Source: Centropus unirufus (Eukaryota; Chordata; Aves; Cuculiformes; Centropidae). Taken from it: a stretch of 64,000 nucleotides of DNA. Each line of letters starts with the position of its first letter. The stretch's first letter is position 1. The stretch covers positions 2,480,574-2,544,573 of the forward strand of contig VYZI01000101.1 in NCBI GenBank assembly GCA_013397695.1, given 5' to 3'. Under the pieces are notes generated by a model, which was not told where the DNA came from, made no database searches, and worked only from the letters and a program-made list of their open reading frames with translations. Both the position numbers and the translations under genes were made by a program. Shown here in pieces: positions 11,001 to 24,052 of this stretch.

Positions 11001-14000
11001 GAAAAAGCAAAAGCAGATTAATTACATGCTACAAGTACACTGAAGCACAAAAACTGTGAGCAAAACAATATTAACAGACAGCAAATTCACTGAGAATAAA
11101 AAATAGTTTTGATTGTCCCAAACTGCTGGCAAACTAGTGACAGGCTGTTGCAAGTCAAATCAGACACATATCCAAAGGGAATGGAATGGAATCACTTCAC
11201 TCTGTCATGCACTGGCTAAATTGCTCACAAGGCAGCACACATTCAGCTCCTCTTCTGCTGGCATGAATTGGACCCACACCTTCCAAAAGAGTGACCCAGT
11301 CCAAATACCAGGTGGTATAATACAAAGAGCGAAGTCGGGCCCCTCAGCCTAACAAAACCCAAGCACCCACCCGAGTAGAGGGCTGCTAGCTCCCCAGTCA
11401 CCAGCCTCATTCTGCAGCAACTCACAAGCACAATGAGGATTTGCCAGGAGGAGGAACTGGAAATACCCCTACCATACAGCCAGAGGCCCCAACAGTCTTC
11501 CAGGAGGTACTTGTCTAGGAAAGGAAGGGGCAAGAAATAAAAAATAAAACAAAAAAAAAAGGAGTCCTAGCTAATGAAAAGAGCCATTTTAGTGAGGAGT
11601 GAAAATACTGATCCAGGCTCACAGCAAAGTCCATAACTCCTGGGCTACCATCACTGATTTGCAGTGCATCAGACCAATTTAAATAGAAGCTTAACCAAAA
11701 ACACCAGCAACAGACATAATACAGTGTTTGCAATTTGAAGCGTATATTCCACATAACTGAAGACAAATCCCATACTGTAATCAGAGACAAAATAATCAGA
11801 TTTGTCTTTCTTGAGACTTCTAACCCAGCAGATAACCCTTCTTCACAGCTCTTAATGCAATTTGCTAGTAATTGTGAACTATCCTAAATCCCCTTTATTC
11901 ACTACAGCTGAAGGTAAATTTAGGTGTTATACCTAAGTTTCAGGAGGCTTACATGGAGTTTTGCTTATCGAGACACCTTTCTTAACTGCAAAAAGTAATA
12001 AGAAACCATGGCAGACCAGAAATACCTTCTCTTTTAGAAACCAAATTTAAAATTCTAATTGGTAAAGATACCTCTTGTGGCATAGAAACTGACAAGGATA
12101 ATGCCCTGGTCCTGAATGAATACATTAAGTTGCACTACAGATTTCAGCAGAAATTAAATTTAATAGCAGCCAGAGTTCTGAAAATGCCTGTTAAATCCAG
12201 CACAAGGTGGTATCTCAATATATTAACCCAGTTTAGGAAGCTCTTACAAAACCAGCATTTTCAGAGAGCGGTGAGCAGAAGCTCCGTCAGTTCGATGATT
12301 TGAAAAATTCTATATAAAAAAAGAGATGTGAGTAAATTAATGGGCAGCCTTGCTCCTGCATGTTACAAAGCGCCGGCAGCCAGCACAGCAGTTAGCCTCC
12401 TGTAACACCTTCGCTGTTGACTCATTTGTGAGTCATCGCATTTTTAGCAGAGACATCACGTTGCAATTCTGTTGTTAGGAGCCAGAGACATTCTGTAAGA
12501 AACAATGTATGCGCTTTCAGAGCTGATTCAGACCTGTGTGCAGCAGCAGAATAATAATAATGTGCTGGCATCTGTGTCTCCCCTTCTCCCCCAAGCCTAT
12601 CAAGTGGTCTGACTGCTGGTTTTATATAAGCAGAGACAGTGCCATTTTAAAGCTGATTTTTTTTAAAATGTTTTTCAGATTGTTTATTGCCAGATTAATT
12701 CCTAACCAAGCCTTTAAAATAACAATAAATTCCTCAAGCCTATTCTGCTTATTTAAACAGCATCACCTGTGTCCCACATAAAATTTTAATTAAACAAACA
12801 GTTGCTGGAAGGTAAAAGAAATTAATTTACAGAGTTTATCAGATGAAAATATCTGAGTTGGAAGCAAGAAAGCAAACTTTGAATTGCAAAGTTGTTTGGA
12901 ATTCACAAATATAGATAAATAGAAGTCAAAGAAGGTGTGTCAAATTGCACCTAGCAGTCCACAACAGAACGGTCCAATTTCTTTGCAGGAAAACTAAACA
13001 CATACAAGTCTCAAACCTAAGAAAAATCTCAACAATAAAAGCCAGTTTGGAGCTGGCTAGGATTAGTACTCTCTCATGCAGACAAAAGGAGTTAAGGTAC
13101 CTGTCCAAACACAGCCTTTAATACAAAGGCACTAACAAGCGCCAGGTTCCCAGCTGTACTTGACATTTTCCCAATGCTTACAGCATTCTTCTGGATGCTG
13201 TATATTTCTGTGATTAGAAATAATAGACTAGCTTGTAGCATTAAATAGACCGATTTTGGCCTCTATGGGAATTGCTGCGCAAAGCACTGTGTTTTGTTGC
13301 ACGATACACTACAATCTCCCAGATTTCAAGAGATGAAGAAGCTTTTTAGAAAAATAAAGCAAATTAATTAACTCATTGCAAGGCCAAATTTTATCAGAAA
13401 TTAAAGCACCGTTTCACAAGACAATTTGGCTGTATATATACTCAAGAAGCAGCCCATAAATGAGCAATGAACCACAGTCCAAGCATAGCTTTGATGCTTG
13501 GGAACAAAAGCCCTAGTGACTTCCAGTAATATTTGTGCTCTACTGAGCCAAAACCTTCTCAGACTTAAGTCACTTAAGGTGAGGCAAGAAAGGTGTGCTT
13601 AGGCAGAACCTAGGTGCCTGTGCCCACTATTGCACCATGGAAAATCCTTCTCCATCGCTGCTTCCTAAAATTCAGTTCCTAAGCAACTGGGATCAGGACT
13701 TGTAAAGCAGGCAGTCAACATACACAAGAAGCCCTATCACACATTTAGGAGTTAAAGGTCAGCACGAAATGCACAGATGGTTGCGCCACCTTTAAAACCC
13801 ATGTGACAGAGAAGGAGCTGGTACCCTTATGTCCAACAGACCAGCAGAGAAAAGAGTAACACTGCATTGTCAGTCTCTTCCTTCAGTTGAAAGAATTCAA
13901 GTGCGCATCTCCCATTTCCCTGCTCCTCAGACTTCAAATTTTGCTGGAGCAGGTTCACTTCCATTTCCCCCTTTAGGGCATATTTACATCACGGGCAATA

Positions 14001-16404
14001 TTTCAAAACTAATTGCTTCAAAAGATGAAAAGGAAGATGCCTTTGCAGTGAAGGAGTTAGGCAGTCACCTGGGAGAAGAAACATTAGATGAAAACCACGG
14101 AGCAAAAAAAGCATGTGTGCTCTAGGTTACATCCACATTAGATACAAGACTAGCATAGCTGGCCCTTAAATAATTCCAAATATTAATAGATTCTTGCACT
14201 TTTGAGGGATAATTCAAAACACTGCATCATTGTAACATAAAAGAAATTCCGGCACAGGGATGTGAAGTTTTTCTGCTCAGTTGCTCAAGGCCAGAATGAA
14301 GGCTTAAAATAGGCAATGCTGACTCATGCTGCTTCCAACAAGACTACAAAGACAAGAAGACTGCTGGGTAAAGGATCCAAATGGATTTCTACCATGCTAA
14401 AAGTGCCTGTAGGCTTGGTTTTACATGGAGTTGTTACCAAGTATTGTTAGGAGGTTTTTGGCAAAACAGTTTTCACAAGAAAGTGCTGACTGTGTAAACT
14501 GAAATATCTACAGAGCTATCAGTTTTGATTATAAATCAGTTTTAATTACATTTTCATTGGAAGTATTTGCCTAATCTGATTTATCTGATTTGGATTTTAG
14601 GTTGAAACCAATACCGAGAAGGATTAAGCCAATCAGTTAGAGAAGTCAACTTTAACATTCATGTTTAGATTACTCTTGAACCTTCTTCATTACCCACTCC
14701 AGGGAATATTTAATTATTTAGATGAAATGGAACTGCCACAATTGGAAACTGAACTGTATCTAAATTAGTATAGCATGGTACAATAGGATTAGATCCTTGG
14801 TGACAGGATCTTAACACCTTAAGGTCTTAACACCTACTCTGTGCACATTTCCATAGGCTTTACTTCTGACTAGCTGTTGTCTGGTTTTCTGGGCTGGGCA
14901 CCCATGAAGGGTTGGAGCACTTTAGACACACACCTCTGGAATGTATATCTCTTTACTTTCATTCAACAGAATTCAAGTTTGGATGCTCCAAGATTTGTTT
15001 GCAGAATGAATTGAAATGTCATTGTAAATAGGGAATAATGAGGAGGTTTAATTCAAAAGTGCTGTCATGACGTGAACTACAATGTTAATGCAGATGCACA
15101 TCTATGAGACGACCTCTTCTGTTCACAGAGCAAAAGCAACCCAAGCATTTCCAAGAAAGCATCATACTCACTGAGGTATTCTAGAACTTATCTTAATTTC
15201 CATTGGAAATGTCCAAGGGCTCCAAGTGGCATTCCAATACAAAAGAGAAACAAATGGTAGAACTTCCATATTTTCATGAGAGAGAATTCTCACTTCTCTG
15301 GATAGTTTAGCTGTTATTGCTACATTACCATTATTACCAAATACCAGGTATGATAGAAAAATTATACTGCCAACACCTACAAAAGTCTCAATTTTTCATT
15401 AAAATTGCAGTCCTGAAGGCATGTGATCATGTAAGAATCTTGGTTTTGTGTCATGAAAAATAAAAAATTCTTTCCCATGCAGAAAAAAACCTTGAAAATG
15501 TGTCCTCTAAAAGAATAAATGCCAGAAAGCAAATACAAAGATATTAAAATGATTTTTTTTTCCTAAGAAGATCTCAGCATTTTCAAGGCAATCTCACAAA
15601 TTTGATGGAGCAATGATTCTTCATTGGAATATTTGTTGTCTCAGTAACAATAAGATTCCACCAGGGTTTTAACTCTACTTCCTTCATATGTTATAAACTA
15701 CAACATTTCTGGCCTTGCCCATTGCCTCGTTAGGTAGAATTAGCTCGCATGCTGTTTGACACTGTACAAGGCAAAGGCTGTTGTCTCCTGCGCAAAGGGC
15801 ATGAGGCCTTTGTCCAACCCATCAAACCACAGCAAGGACAACCTGGATCATTGCAAAGAAGTCATGCTCAAAGTGGCCTGAAGCGTGGCAGGGCCCAGAG
15901 TAATAACGTGCCTGAATATCTTTGCCCATGTATTCAATACAGGCAACAAAAAGAGTTTGGGCATGGAAGTTAGAGCCACACTTGACTGACAAACATGCCT
16001 CAAGCGGGCTTGTCTCCACTAGGAGAGCCTCTGAATTGGTACTGGCATAAAGGTAACCAGACTTGTTTGTCCCTGGTTTTCTTGATAAAGTGGGAGGCGG
16101 GTTTTGCCTTGAAGTAATGCATCTGACTTGAGAAGAATTAATACATCCCTTACCCACAGTCACCAAACAGAACAGCTTCCAACTAATGCCAATTTGAGTA
16201 AGTTTCCTATCACTTTGCATGAAGGAAAACTCTCTGTAATGCCAGCTCCATGCTGTACCCTAGCTTACATAGGATACAGAAAACAATTCCAGTGGCTGTG
16301 ATAGTTAAATAAAAAGAATGCTGTGAAGGACTTTCATATGTTGGGCTATATTGGGTTAAGGATACAGTACCTCCCAGATTATACGCAACTAAAATTCCAC
16401 TTAC
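8022..16404 (-). other. ITPR2: 8.4 kb intron between exons 10 and 11
   Basis: A large intron without recognisable exons. It holds a paired AP-1-like motif at 12418-12435 and a short AT-rich inverted repeat around 9244-9269. A TG/CA-rich patch lies at about 10490-10590. A 132-codon minus-strand ORF at 15822-16220 shows no known domain and is treated as chance. Confidence 0.88.
12418..12435. promoter_or_regulatory. Paired AP-1 (TRE) motifs
   Basis: TGACTCA (12418-12424) and TGAGTCA (12429-12435) form an exact inverted pair four bases apart, in a locally less AT-rich intron patch (about 12340-12480). These are consensus AP-1 sites; enhancer function is inference. Confidence 0.4.
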
Positions 16405-16449
16405 CAAAGCTTTTCCTTCATTGTTACCTTCTGGATAGCGTGGGTTAAG
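16405..16449 (-). CDS. ITPR2: ITPR2 coding exon 10, 15-residue SI-equivalent micro-exon (residues about 318-332)
   Basis: The exon is 45 bases, 15 codons, reading LNPRYPEGNNEGKAL, phase 0 to 0. The acceptor is TTTCTTTTCCAG and the donor TTG|GTAAGT, a strong match to consensus. It occupies the same place and length as the SI segment (residues 318-332) of ITPR1, which is known to be an alternatively spliced 15-residue loop. It is isolated between a 14.6 kb upstream and an 8.4 kb downstream intron. The sequence is more divergent from mammalian type 2 (which has roughly LNPDY...NEGK) than the neighbouring exons. Open frame continues past the donor, but that is intron read-through. Confidence 0.9.
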
Positions 16450-17832
16450 CTGGAAAAGAAAAGAAGTCAAATACTATCTTGACAGCTATTATACGCTTCA
16501 AAACTCGGGGGAGAGGGGCTGGTACAGTCCTCTATTATGTATCCACCCTGCAAAAGGACAGTGGAGTATTTAATAGCAATATGAGAATAAGTATAAGAAT
16601 TACCAATTCAATTTCTGACTGACTTAACAGGCTATGCCCTCACTTCAAAAAAGTGCATCTTGCAATCCAGCCTGTTAACTCAAGAGAGAAATCTCAAATA
16701 ATCAAAACCAAAAGGGATGATGGAAAAAGCAAAGATAGTTACTAATCTAAACGCAGCAAGTTACAGCCACCCACACACACATACACATGCAACCACTTCC
16801 TGGTTTGACCTTGAGCAGGTATGTTGAGATAAAAACTAATGTGCTTCATGCCTACTGAGATTTCACAGGAAGAGAGGGAACAGAATAAACACGTCTTTGA
16901 AATAGGAATGGCAATGCCACTACAGTCAAGTGTTTAATGCTTCTGTTTAACTATTATTAGTGGGGTAATATTTTCTATGTTATCCCAGGATTATGAAGCC
17001 TTAATTAATAAGTGAAGTAATATGAGAAGCTAGGGTGAAAGACACTATATAATAATAAGTATAAAGTATTACTATTCAACAGTGTTTAATATAATTTTAC
17101 TTTTGATAAGGGAACTCTCTAGACTAGAAGATGAGAGATTATGTAGGCAGATACATACTCAAATAAACATACACACATACACCCACACACTGGTTGTACA
17201 TGAAATCTTTCAAGATTTGTCTTACATAATGAAACAATTTTGCCTCAATATTTACCATATTCCCTGACACAGGATATGCCTTCGAAGCGTTGTAAATGCC
17301 CAAGGGAAATTATTAGTTATATAAGGCAATTTAGTTTTTAAGTAACAACAGTGTGCATACATCTTCACAGATAACAACAGTCATTTTCTTGGCTTGAACT
17401 GGCATTACTAGTGTGGAAGAGTCAGAAGTGAATTGCACAGGGCACGCTGAACAAATCCCAGTAAGTCTTTCAATATCATACCATCATACACCAAGAATTA
17501 CAGACAATTATTGTGAAGCGGTTTTATTATATTAACATTGTACTACTCGTATCCTTTCACCCTAAAAATTCCAGTTCCTCTCTCCATCATGAGCCTGAAG
17601 AAAGGAAGAAAACCTTAAGATACGCCTAAAATTGCTGAAAATACCTTTTCTCTTTGTCATGACTTGATGCGCCAACACAGAAATGACCACAGATTTTTTT
17701 TCTCCTGTCTTTGTTTCAGTATTTGCATAAGCATGTTACTCTCACAAATCCAGTTCAGAGAGTATAATATTCTTTCATCGACCCTTATCCTAAACCTTGC
17801 ATTTTTCTCCCCCATTACATTCTCACGCAATC

Positions 17833-17982
17833 TCCTGCTGCCCAGAGATGTTGTGGAATCTCCTTCTCTGGAGGTATTCAGAACTCATCTGGGTGCAATT
17901 CTATGCATCCTGCTGTCCATGAACCTGATTTAGCAGGCAGAGTGGACTGAGGTCCCATCCAACCTTTGACCATTCTGTGATT
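17833..17982 (+). mobile_element. CR1 LINE, short 3' tail fragment
   Basis: Only the last 150 bases of a CR1 element are present: CCCAGAGATGTTGTGGAATC and CTTCTCTGGAGGTATTC (the VVESPSLEVF stretch of ORF2), then CATCCAACCTTTGACCATTC and a decayed tail TCTGTGATTC. The plus orientation is again antisense to ITPR2. It is more diverged and shorter than the 42.7 kb copy. Confidence 0.85.
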
Positions 17983-20900
17983 CCTACCTCCAACTCCCAC
18001 CTAATTCTGTAACACAGCGACAGGAATGGGAGATGAACACTGAACAACAGACAACTAAAAGATTACATATGTAAATACATATATATGTAACTTTTCATAT
18101 AGTTTTGGTTTCTTCATAAGTTCTCACACTTCTTCCAGCATTACCTTTCTTCACCTGACAACTTAGAATAATTCTATTTGCTCATTCTAACAGTCAAGCT
18201 CACCTTTCTTCTTCTGGTCCACTATCAAGACCAGAGAAAATTACCAGGCAGTGCTCCTTAGGCACAGCCACACACAGTGACCTTTCAGCACAGATGCAAA
18301 AAAGGTGCAAAGAAGGTACAAAAAGGGTAAATCCCATCCTGCCGTTGGATTCTGCTGGTTGTAAGTTACCAAGGAAAAGTCTGGGTCATGTCAGATTTGT
18401 CACTAGACTCTGCACAGAGAACCATGCACCAAGGACTAGATCTTCAAACGGAATACAGCTGTTTTATCAAAGGCCTGAGTGAATACATTTGTCTACCCAG
18501 TATGAATTTGGCCTTGAATTTGGCTATTCTTTAGCTGTTTGCTTTCAACATAATGATGCTTTTTTTAAAAAAAAATAAAAAATAGCAACAATGGGAGAAA
18601 CCTGGAAAATGTCTCCCCCACATCGCTTCTTGCCTACTTTTAAAATGACTAAACTGATTGCTCTCAAACTTCCAGAATAGTTCTTTGTGGAACTCAGGAA
18701 GACAGAAGGTTCAAATGAAAACTAAAGTGCATCCTTACTAATGATTTTTCTTGCCCACCATAACAGAAAAAAAAGTAAAATTGAAATGACATTGTTTAGA
18801 GATGCTGATGTTAAACAGTACACGTGATGGAATGTAGTTTAAGGGCTGACGTTCATGGCCCCATTTTTATCTGTGCTGAGCCACTGCCACTTTCATTTTC
18901 ATTTCAGCAAAGGTTGTTGGCTCTGTGCATCTCTGAAAATCAGGCTATTAGCTATTATCCCATACTATATTCTCCAAGCAGAGGGGCATAAATCATGTAG
19001 TGTTGTATGTCATATTACAGCTGTTCTAAGTTTTTTTCAATATCCAAGTACAGCAGAAAGAGCTAAGGACACAGTGACAGTCTTAAGACTCCAAAACCTA
19101 TTGCTTTTTCTGACTTCTTAGATAAGATCACTTCCATGTTCTTCAATAAGCCTCCAAAACAAAAGAATCCTTGAAAATAGCAACTTTTTTTTTTCCTTAT
19201 TGCTAATGAAATAAAGTAAAATTCTTTGCAAGTGTTTAGCGAGCAAGAACACTGTGCTAAAATGGGCCTCATTGAAGCTCAGCCATCTTCAAGTTTTTTT
19301 GTGTCCTTGGATATGTTGAAGTTGCAATGTTACTTACGAGTGGCTGAAATGCAGTACAGTTTATTTCCATAAAATGCCTGTGGAAGGTGCAAGCAGTCAA
19401 TACACAGTAAGAACACAATGCATCGTAAACTGCAGGGCTCAAGCAAGTGTGACTGTATAAATCATTATTGTACTAGCTTCACTGTAGGGTTTTTTTTAGA
19501 GTTTATGCCTAACAGCTCCTTTTCCAATGCAGAATAATCCAGAAATCCTAATCCTCCTCTGCTTGTTTTTTAACAAACTTAGGTACAGCCATTTTTCACC
19601 TTGCTACGGATGGGAGAGAAAAAGGAAGCATAAAATGAGAGTTCAGCTTCCACATGGCTGAAAACGAAATATCAAAGATCTTGAAGCTTATTTAATGAGG
19701 CACTAAAATACCCAAACACAAACCCTCTTTGTAAGGCCACATATCCTAACCACCTGAGTAAATGGTAATCGCTATACAGTGGTAAAGGAGGTACAATTTA
19801 CATCAACTAACACAGACTGCATAAGTAGAGAGTAACTAGGGAAGGGCAGAGGAGAATTCACATCAGTGAAGCAGTGAACGGGCTGCCTGATAGTAGCTGT
19901 GCTCGTCCTTCACAGTCACGTAGAAGGCTAACTCTATTGTGGTGATTTTGCAGTTGGGCAAGGCTCAGGTAACAGGCTTTTACAGATCCACTGACAATAA
20001 TTTATGACACTACAAACACTTCATCTCTTTCGTTTTCTTATACATATGAACCCAGACCCAACCCTACAAATCCTCCAGCCAACACGAAATATCCTAAACT
20101 CCAGAAAACAGGGCTATCACAAATGAACACTGACTCGGGTGGTGCTAAGACCCTATCAACAGTTCAGTACCATTGTAACTGCAAATGTCAGTTGCACAAA
20201 GTATTTTACAGAAGTATCTGAGACCCCAACTTGTGTTGGACTCAAATCTACTGGGGAGAAGAGACCTTGGGAGCAGGCTGGCAAACTTGTCAGCAGACAA
20301 GGACAGTCGGGGACATGGGAAGGACACAGTCACCACAAAAGATCAGGTTTTTAAACACTAAAATCATTGACTATTTTGGCCTTTATATAAAGATTTGCAA
20401 CTACAGAGAAGATAATAAATTCTTTAAATCTAAACAAACTTGCTTTTACTTTTCTAAGAAGCCAAATTCCCAACTCATAATCCACAGAGGGTACAAACAA
20501 GAGCCTGAAGGTCAAGGTCAGTACTGCAGGTGGTACTTCTGGGTGTATAAAAATTGACATCTGTAAGATAGATTTCACGTTCAGACTTTGTACATGGTAG
20601 GATGTAAAAAGAGTAGGCATATGAATACATGTGTTTATCAATATACTTGTACCATGGGAGCAACAGAAGGTCCCCAGCAGAGAGTATGCATTGCAAACAC
20701 ATAATAGAAGCCATATTTGCAGGTCAAAAACTGAGGCATAAACAAAGCATTTAACCATTTTGGCTTAAAATTATTTGGAAGGGCAAGGAATATAATTTCT
20801 GAATTTTTGCATAATGCCTTCATAGTGTGATCATCCTCCTTAGAGTCTGCATAGTAGGAAGACAGCTTTCATTGATGCACGTTCGTGTGTTACTTCTGGT

Positions 20901-23900
20901 ATTTGGTGCTCAAAAAATGCAAGTACCCTGCTGATCCTGGGAGGCCTCCTGTTAGACTGAGTGCCAGAAGTCCCAGGCCCTGTCATCTCTACTGATGGTG
21001 TTTCTACTGATTAGTCAAAGTTATATCCAAAAGTTTTCAATCCATAAGACTCTTAACACTGCAGGATCTCCTGAGGTTCTACCACTGAGCAGAACTTTTC
21101 CACAATACGTTAATCCTGGCTCTAATTTTATTTTTGCATCCTCCAGTAGTAAGATATGCTTTACAGTCCAGCAACTGAATTAGAAATCTCAGTCCACACT
21201 GTGGACTGTTTGACATTTCACCCTTATACTGAATGCTGCTTTCCTAGACAGAGGAATGTACAGGAAGTACTGAAACAGGCTATTCTTGGACACAGTTAAG
21301 AGAGAGAGAGCAATTTTAAAATCAACCATGCTGATTTTAATCAAATTTTGTTGACTGGGTAAAGGATATTTAAAAATTCTCCTCGGGGGAAGAATTTAAA
21401 TGCCAAATTTCAGCTAAATAAGCATTTTAACAACTTGGTTAAAACCCACATTTATGAAGGAAACCCTGGCAGACAGAGAATAAAAGGATCTAATTCAACA
21501 CACGTAAACAGTTCACATTTCATTTGATAATCAGCCTGTTACCACACAGCCTGTTACCCAATCAACAAGGACAAGCGTTTCAGGAAAAAAAAAAAGGCAC
21601 CACAAAAGAAAAAAACACTTCACAAATCTTTCATCCTCATTAGGCTTGTTTTGTTCTTTGTTAATGTCATACTGATTAGCTTTCTATAAATCTAAAGGAC
21701 TTTTGCACAATTTCAAAGACTTCAGTTCCAGTCAAAGGACTTTTGCCATCTTATTAACTTGCTGGAGAAAGACCGGCTACCACTCTACCTCAACACTGCC
21801 ACAGCATCGGCACAAAGTTCCGGATAAACATCACCTGAGGAAAGTTTAAAAATCTAAAAAGGTCTTTTATTTCAGGATTGTATTTTGCTGCTGTTGTGTT
21901 TATGAGCCGTGTCTTAGCCGATCAGATAAGTTTCCAGGGAGAGCTGAGAGAGACGAATCTTTTTTGTCTGCTTTAGGCCCCTCATGCAGCACAAGCAGAG
22001 GGAACTGGGCAGGGATATCCATCCCTGGGGGCGGGGCAGGGAACTATCTGCTAGTCAAAAACTGGGATGAGAATCAGCTCTGACACCTTCTTGTCCCAGT
22101 TATTCAACCTCGTCATACGAAAAATGGAGAGGTCATCTTGATGGCCTTTTTAGCTGCTGTATTAGCAATGGCAGAGCAGTGCTTTGGTAACCCTAAATCA
22201 CCATTGATTTAAAGGTCTCGCACCAGCAGCATAGGCTGGAGCTGCCACAACACGTAGCTTTACATTACCCCACGAGAGAGTGTCGATGTGGAAAGCCCTT
22301 TGCTTCTCAAAGGCAGAGAACCTGATCACACTCCACCACCTGATGCTCAGTCCCACAGCGCCACACCCCACTCCACAGAGAAAGTCAAAAGCAAATTGTC
22401 TAAGAGATCCTTTCGCTTAACCTGCGTGCCAGGCCTTAACCTCAGTATGGGATTCAGCAGCTCCATACCAACACATGCTAAATGAAAAAGCATCCTCATC
22501 GCTTCAAAGGTTATGTTCAAAATACTAATATCCCATACACCTTTCAGTGGTTCTCCCAGAAATAACCAGGGATGATGGAATTACACATTAATGAAAATTC
22601 TACCATTAAAAAAACCCAAATATACACACAAAAAAAATCCCAGCAATAACTAAAAAAAGAGAAGTCTTCAAAACCTCTATCAAGCATCAAGAAAAAAAAA
22701 ACAAACAAGAATCATAAATACCATTGAATAAAACTTCTTAAGTAATCTTGAAATAATAAGCAAAAAAAAAAAGCAATAGACTCCATGCCTACATTCACTG
22801 CTTTGGAACACAGTGAAATGCAATACCAGCTGGTGATATATTTTTAATAACAGAAGCAGTCCTTAAAAAAATTAAATTACAATAAATGCTTCCTTAATGG
22901 CTTCACACTTCCTTTTCTCCTAAAGCACATAGGTATACAAACACAGCTCAGATGCAGCCAATTTCTGACAGGACTGAAAAAGCCTTGCTGAACACAGGCT
23001 CCCAGTTCACTTCTGCAAAAGTAGTGAACTGAGGGGACAGAAGTCTCCAAGATCCAGAATTTTGAAAGCATTTGAACACCATAAGATGCAGAAGTTGTTT
23101 CTAACTTCCATCTCAGTCAAAACAGGACATGTCAAGAAACACAGTTGCATTACCCATCCTCCTCCTCTGGTCTCTGTATCTCTTCCATCTCTTCATGCAT
23201 AGCAGTAAATTATCCTTCATTCCTTCTACAGCTTTAAAACTAAACCACACTCTTCCTATCAGACAGAAAATAAAAAATTAGGCTCACAGTGCTGAGCTCA
23301 GCCTGTAACCCCAGCAAGCCCTTTTTCTTACAAGAACCTTTAATCACTGAGCCCAAGAGACAGAAACCAATCAGAATGCTTTATTAGCATTTAACAAAGA
23401 GACTGTAAAAAAAAAATATTTAAATGGAAGATTTTGAAGCAGTCTCCAGGTATGGAGGTGCTGTAGTACCAAGAAATTGTGAGCAGATGCATGAAGGCCT
23501 TGGTGGATGCTGCCATCTCCTGGTACCATCTCCGGTTTGCAAACTTTGTGTTATCCTTGAGCAAAAGGTACCTGCACATCATAGACAAGGCCAATTTTTA
23601 GCCAATTATTTGCTTTACTGCTTCTAAACGCAGAAGGAACCACAGAGCATTTACCCTTATGTTCTCCTCTGAATGAGCTGTAGAATCAGTGGATGAATAA
23701 GTTTTTCTGCAAAGTCTTGCATTCATGCCACCCTAAAAAATCCCACTGGCAAACTAGTCCCTTCTTGCTTCTTGAACAGAAAACATCTCTATCAGTAGTT
23801 CAATTTTCAAAGATTGGATATCAAAAGGTCTAAATTATGGCCTTCAAATATTCAATCTCAGTCACCTTAATAAAACATTCTGTGTAATACTACATTTTCC

Positions 23901-24035
23901 ACAACGGTTTAAAAGGTAAAAGAAAAAGAACTCCATTAAACTGCAGAGAAAGTTTCTCCAGGGCTCCAAGGGTTTAAAATCAGTTTATATCCTCAAGTTT
24001 AACAACCGATTTCCCTTTTAATTTTTTTTCTTGGC

Positions 24036-24052
24036 TTTTTTTTTTTTTTTTT
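24036..24052 (+). repeat. T17 homopolymer
   Basis: A seventeen-base T run in intron sequence; on the minus strand it is an A run. No retro-copy body was recognised next to it. Confidence 0.85.

Noticed and set aside
15822..16220. A 132-codon minus-strand ORF just downstream of exon 10
   Set aside because: No recognisable domain and no acceptor/donor pair that would put it in frame with the ITPR2 exons.
16210..16404. Extension of exon 10's open frame past its donor
   Set aside because: A near-consensus GTAAGT donor at 16404 and in-phase joining to exon 11 show this is intron read-through.
20351..20758. A 135-codon minus-strand ORF
   Set aside because: No family resemblance or splice context; probably a chance open frame.
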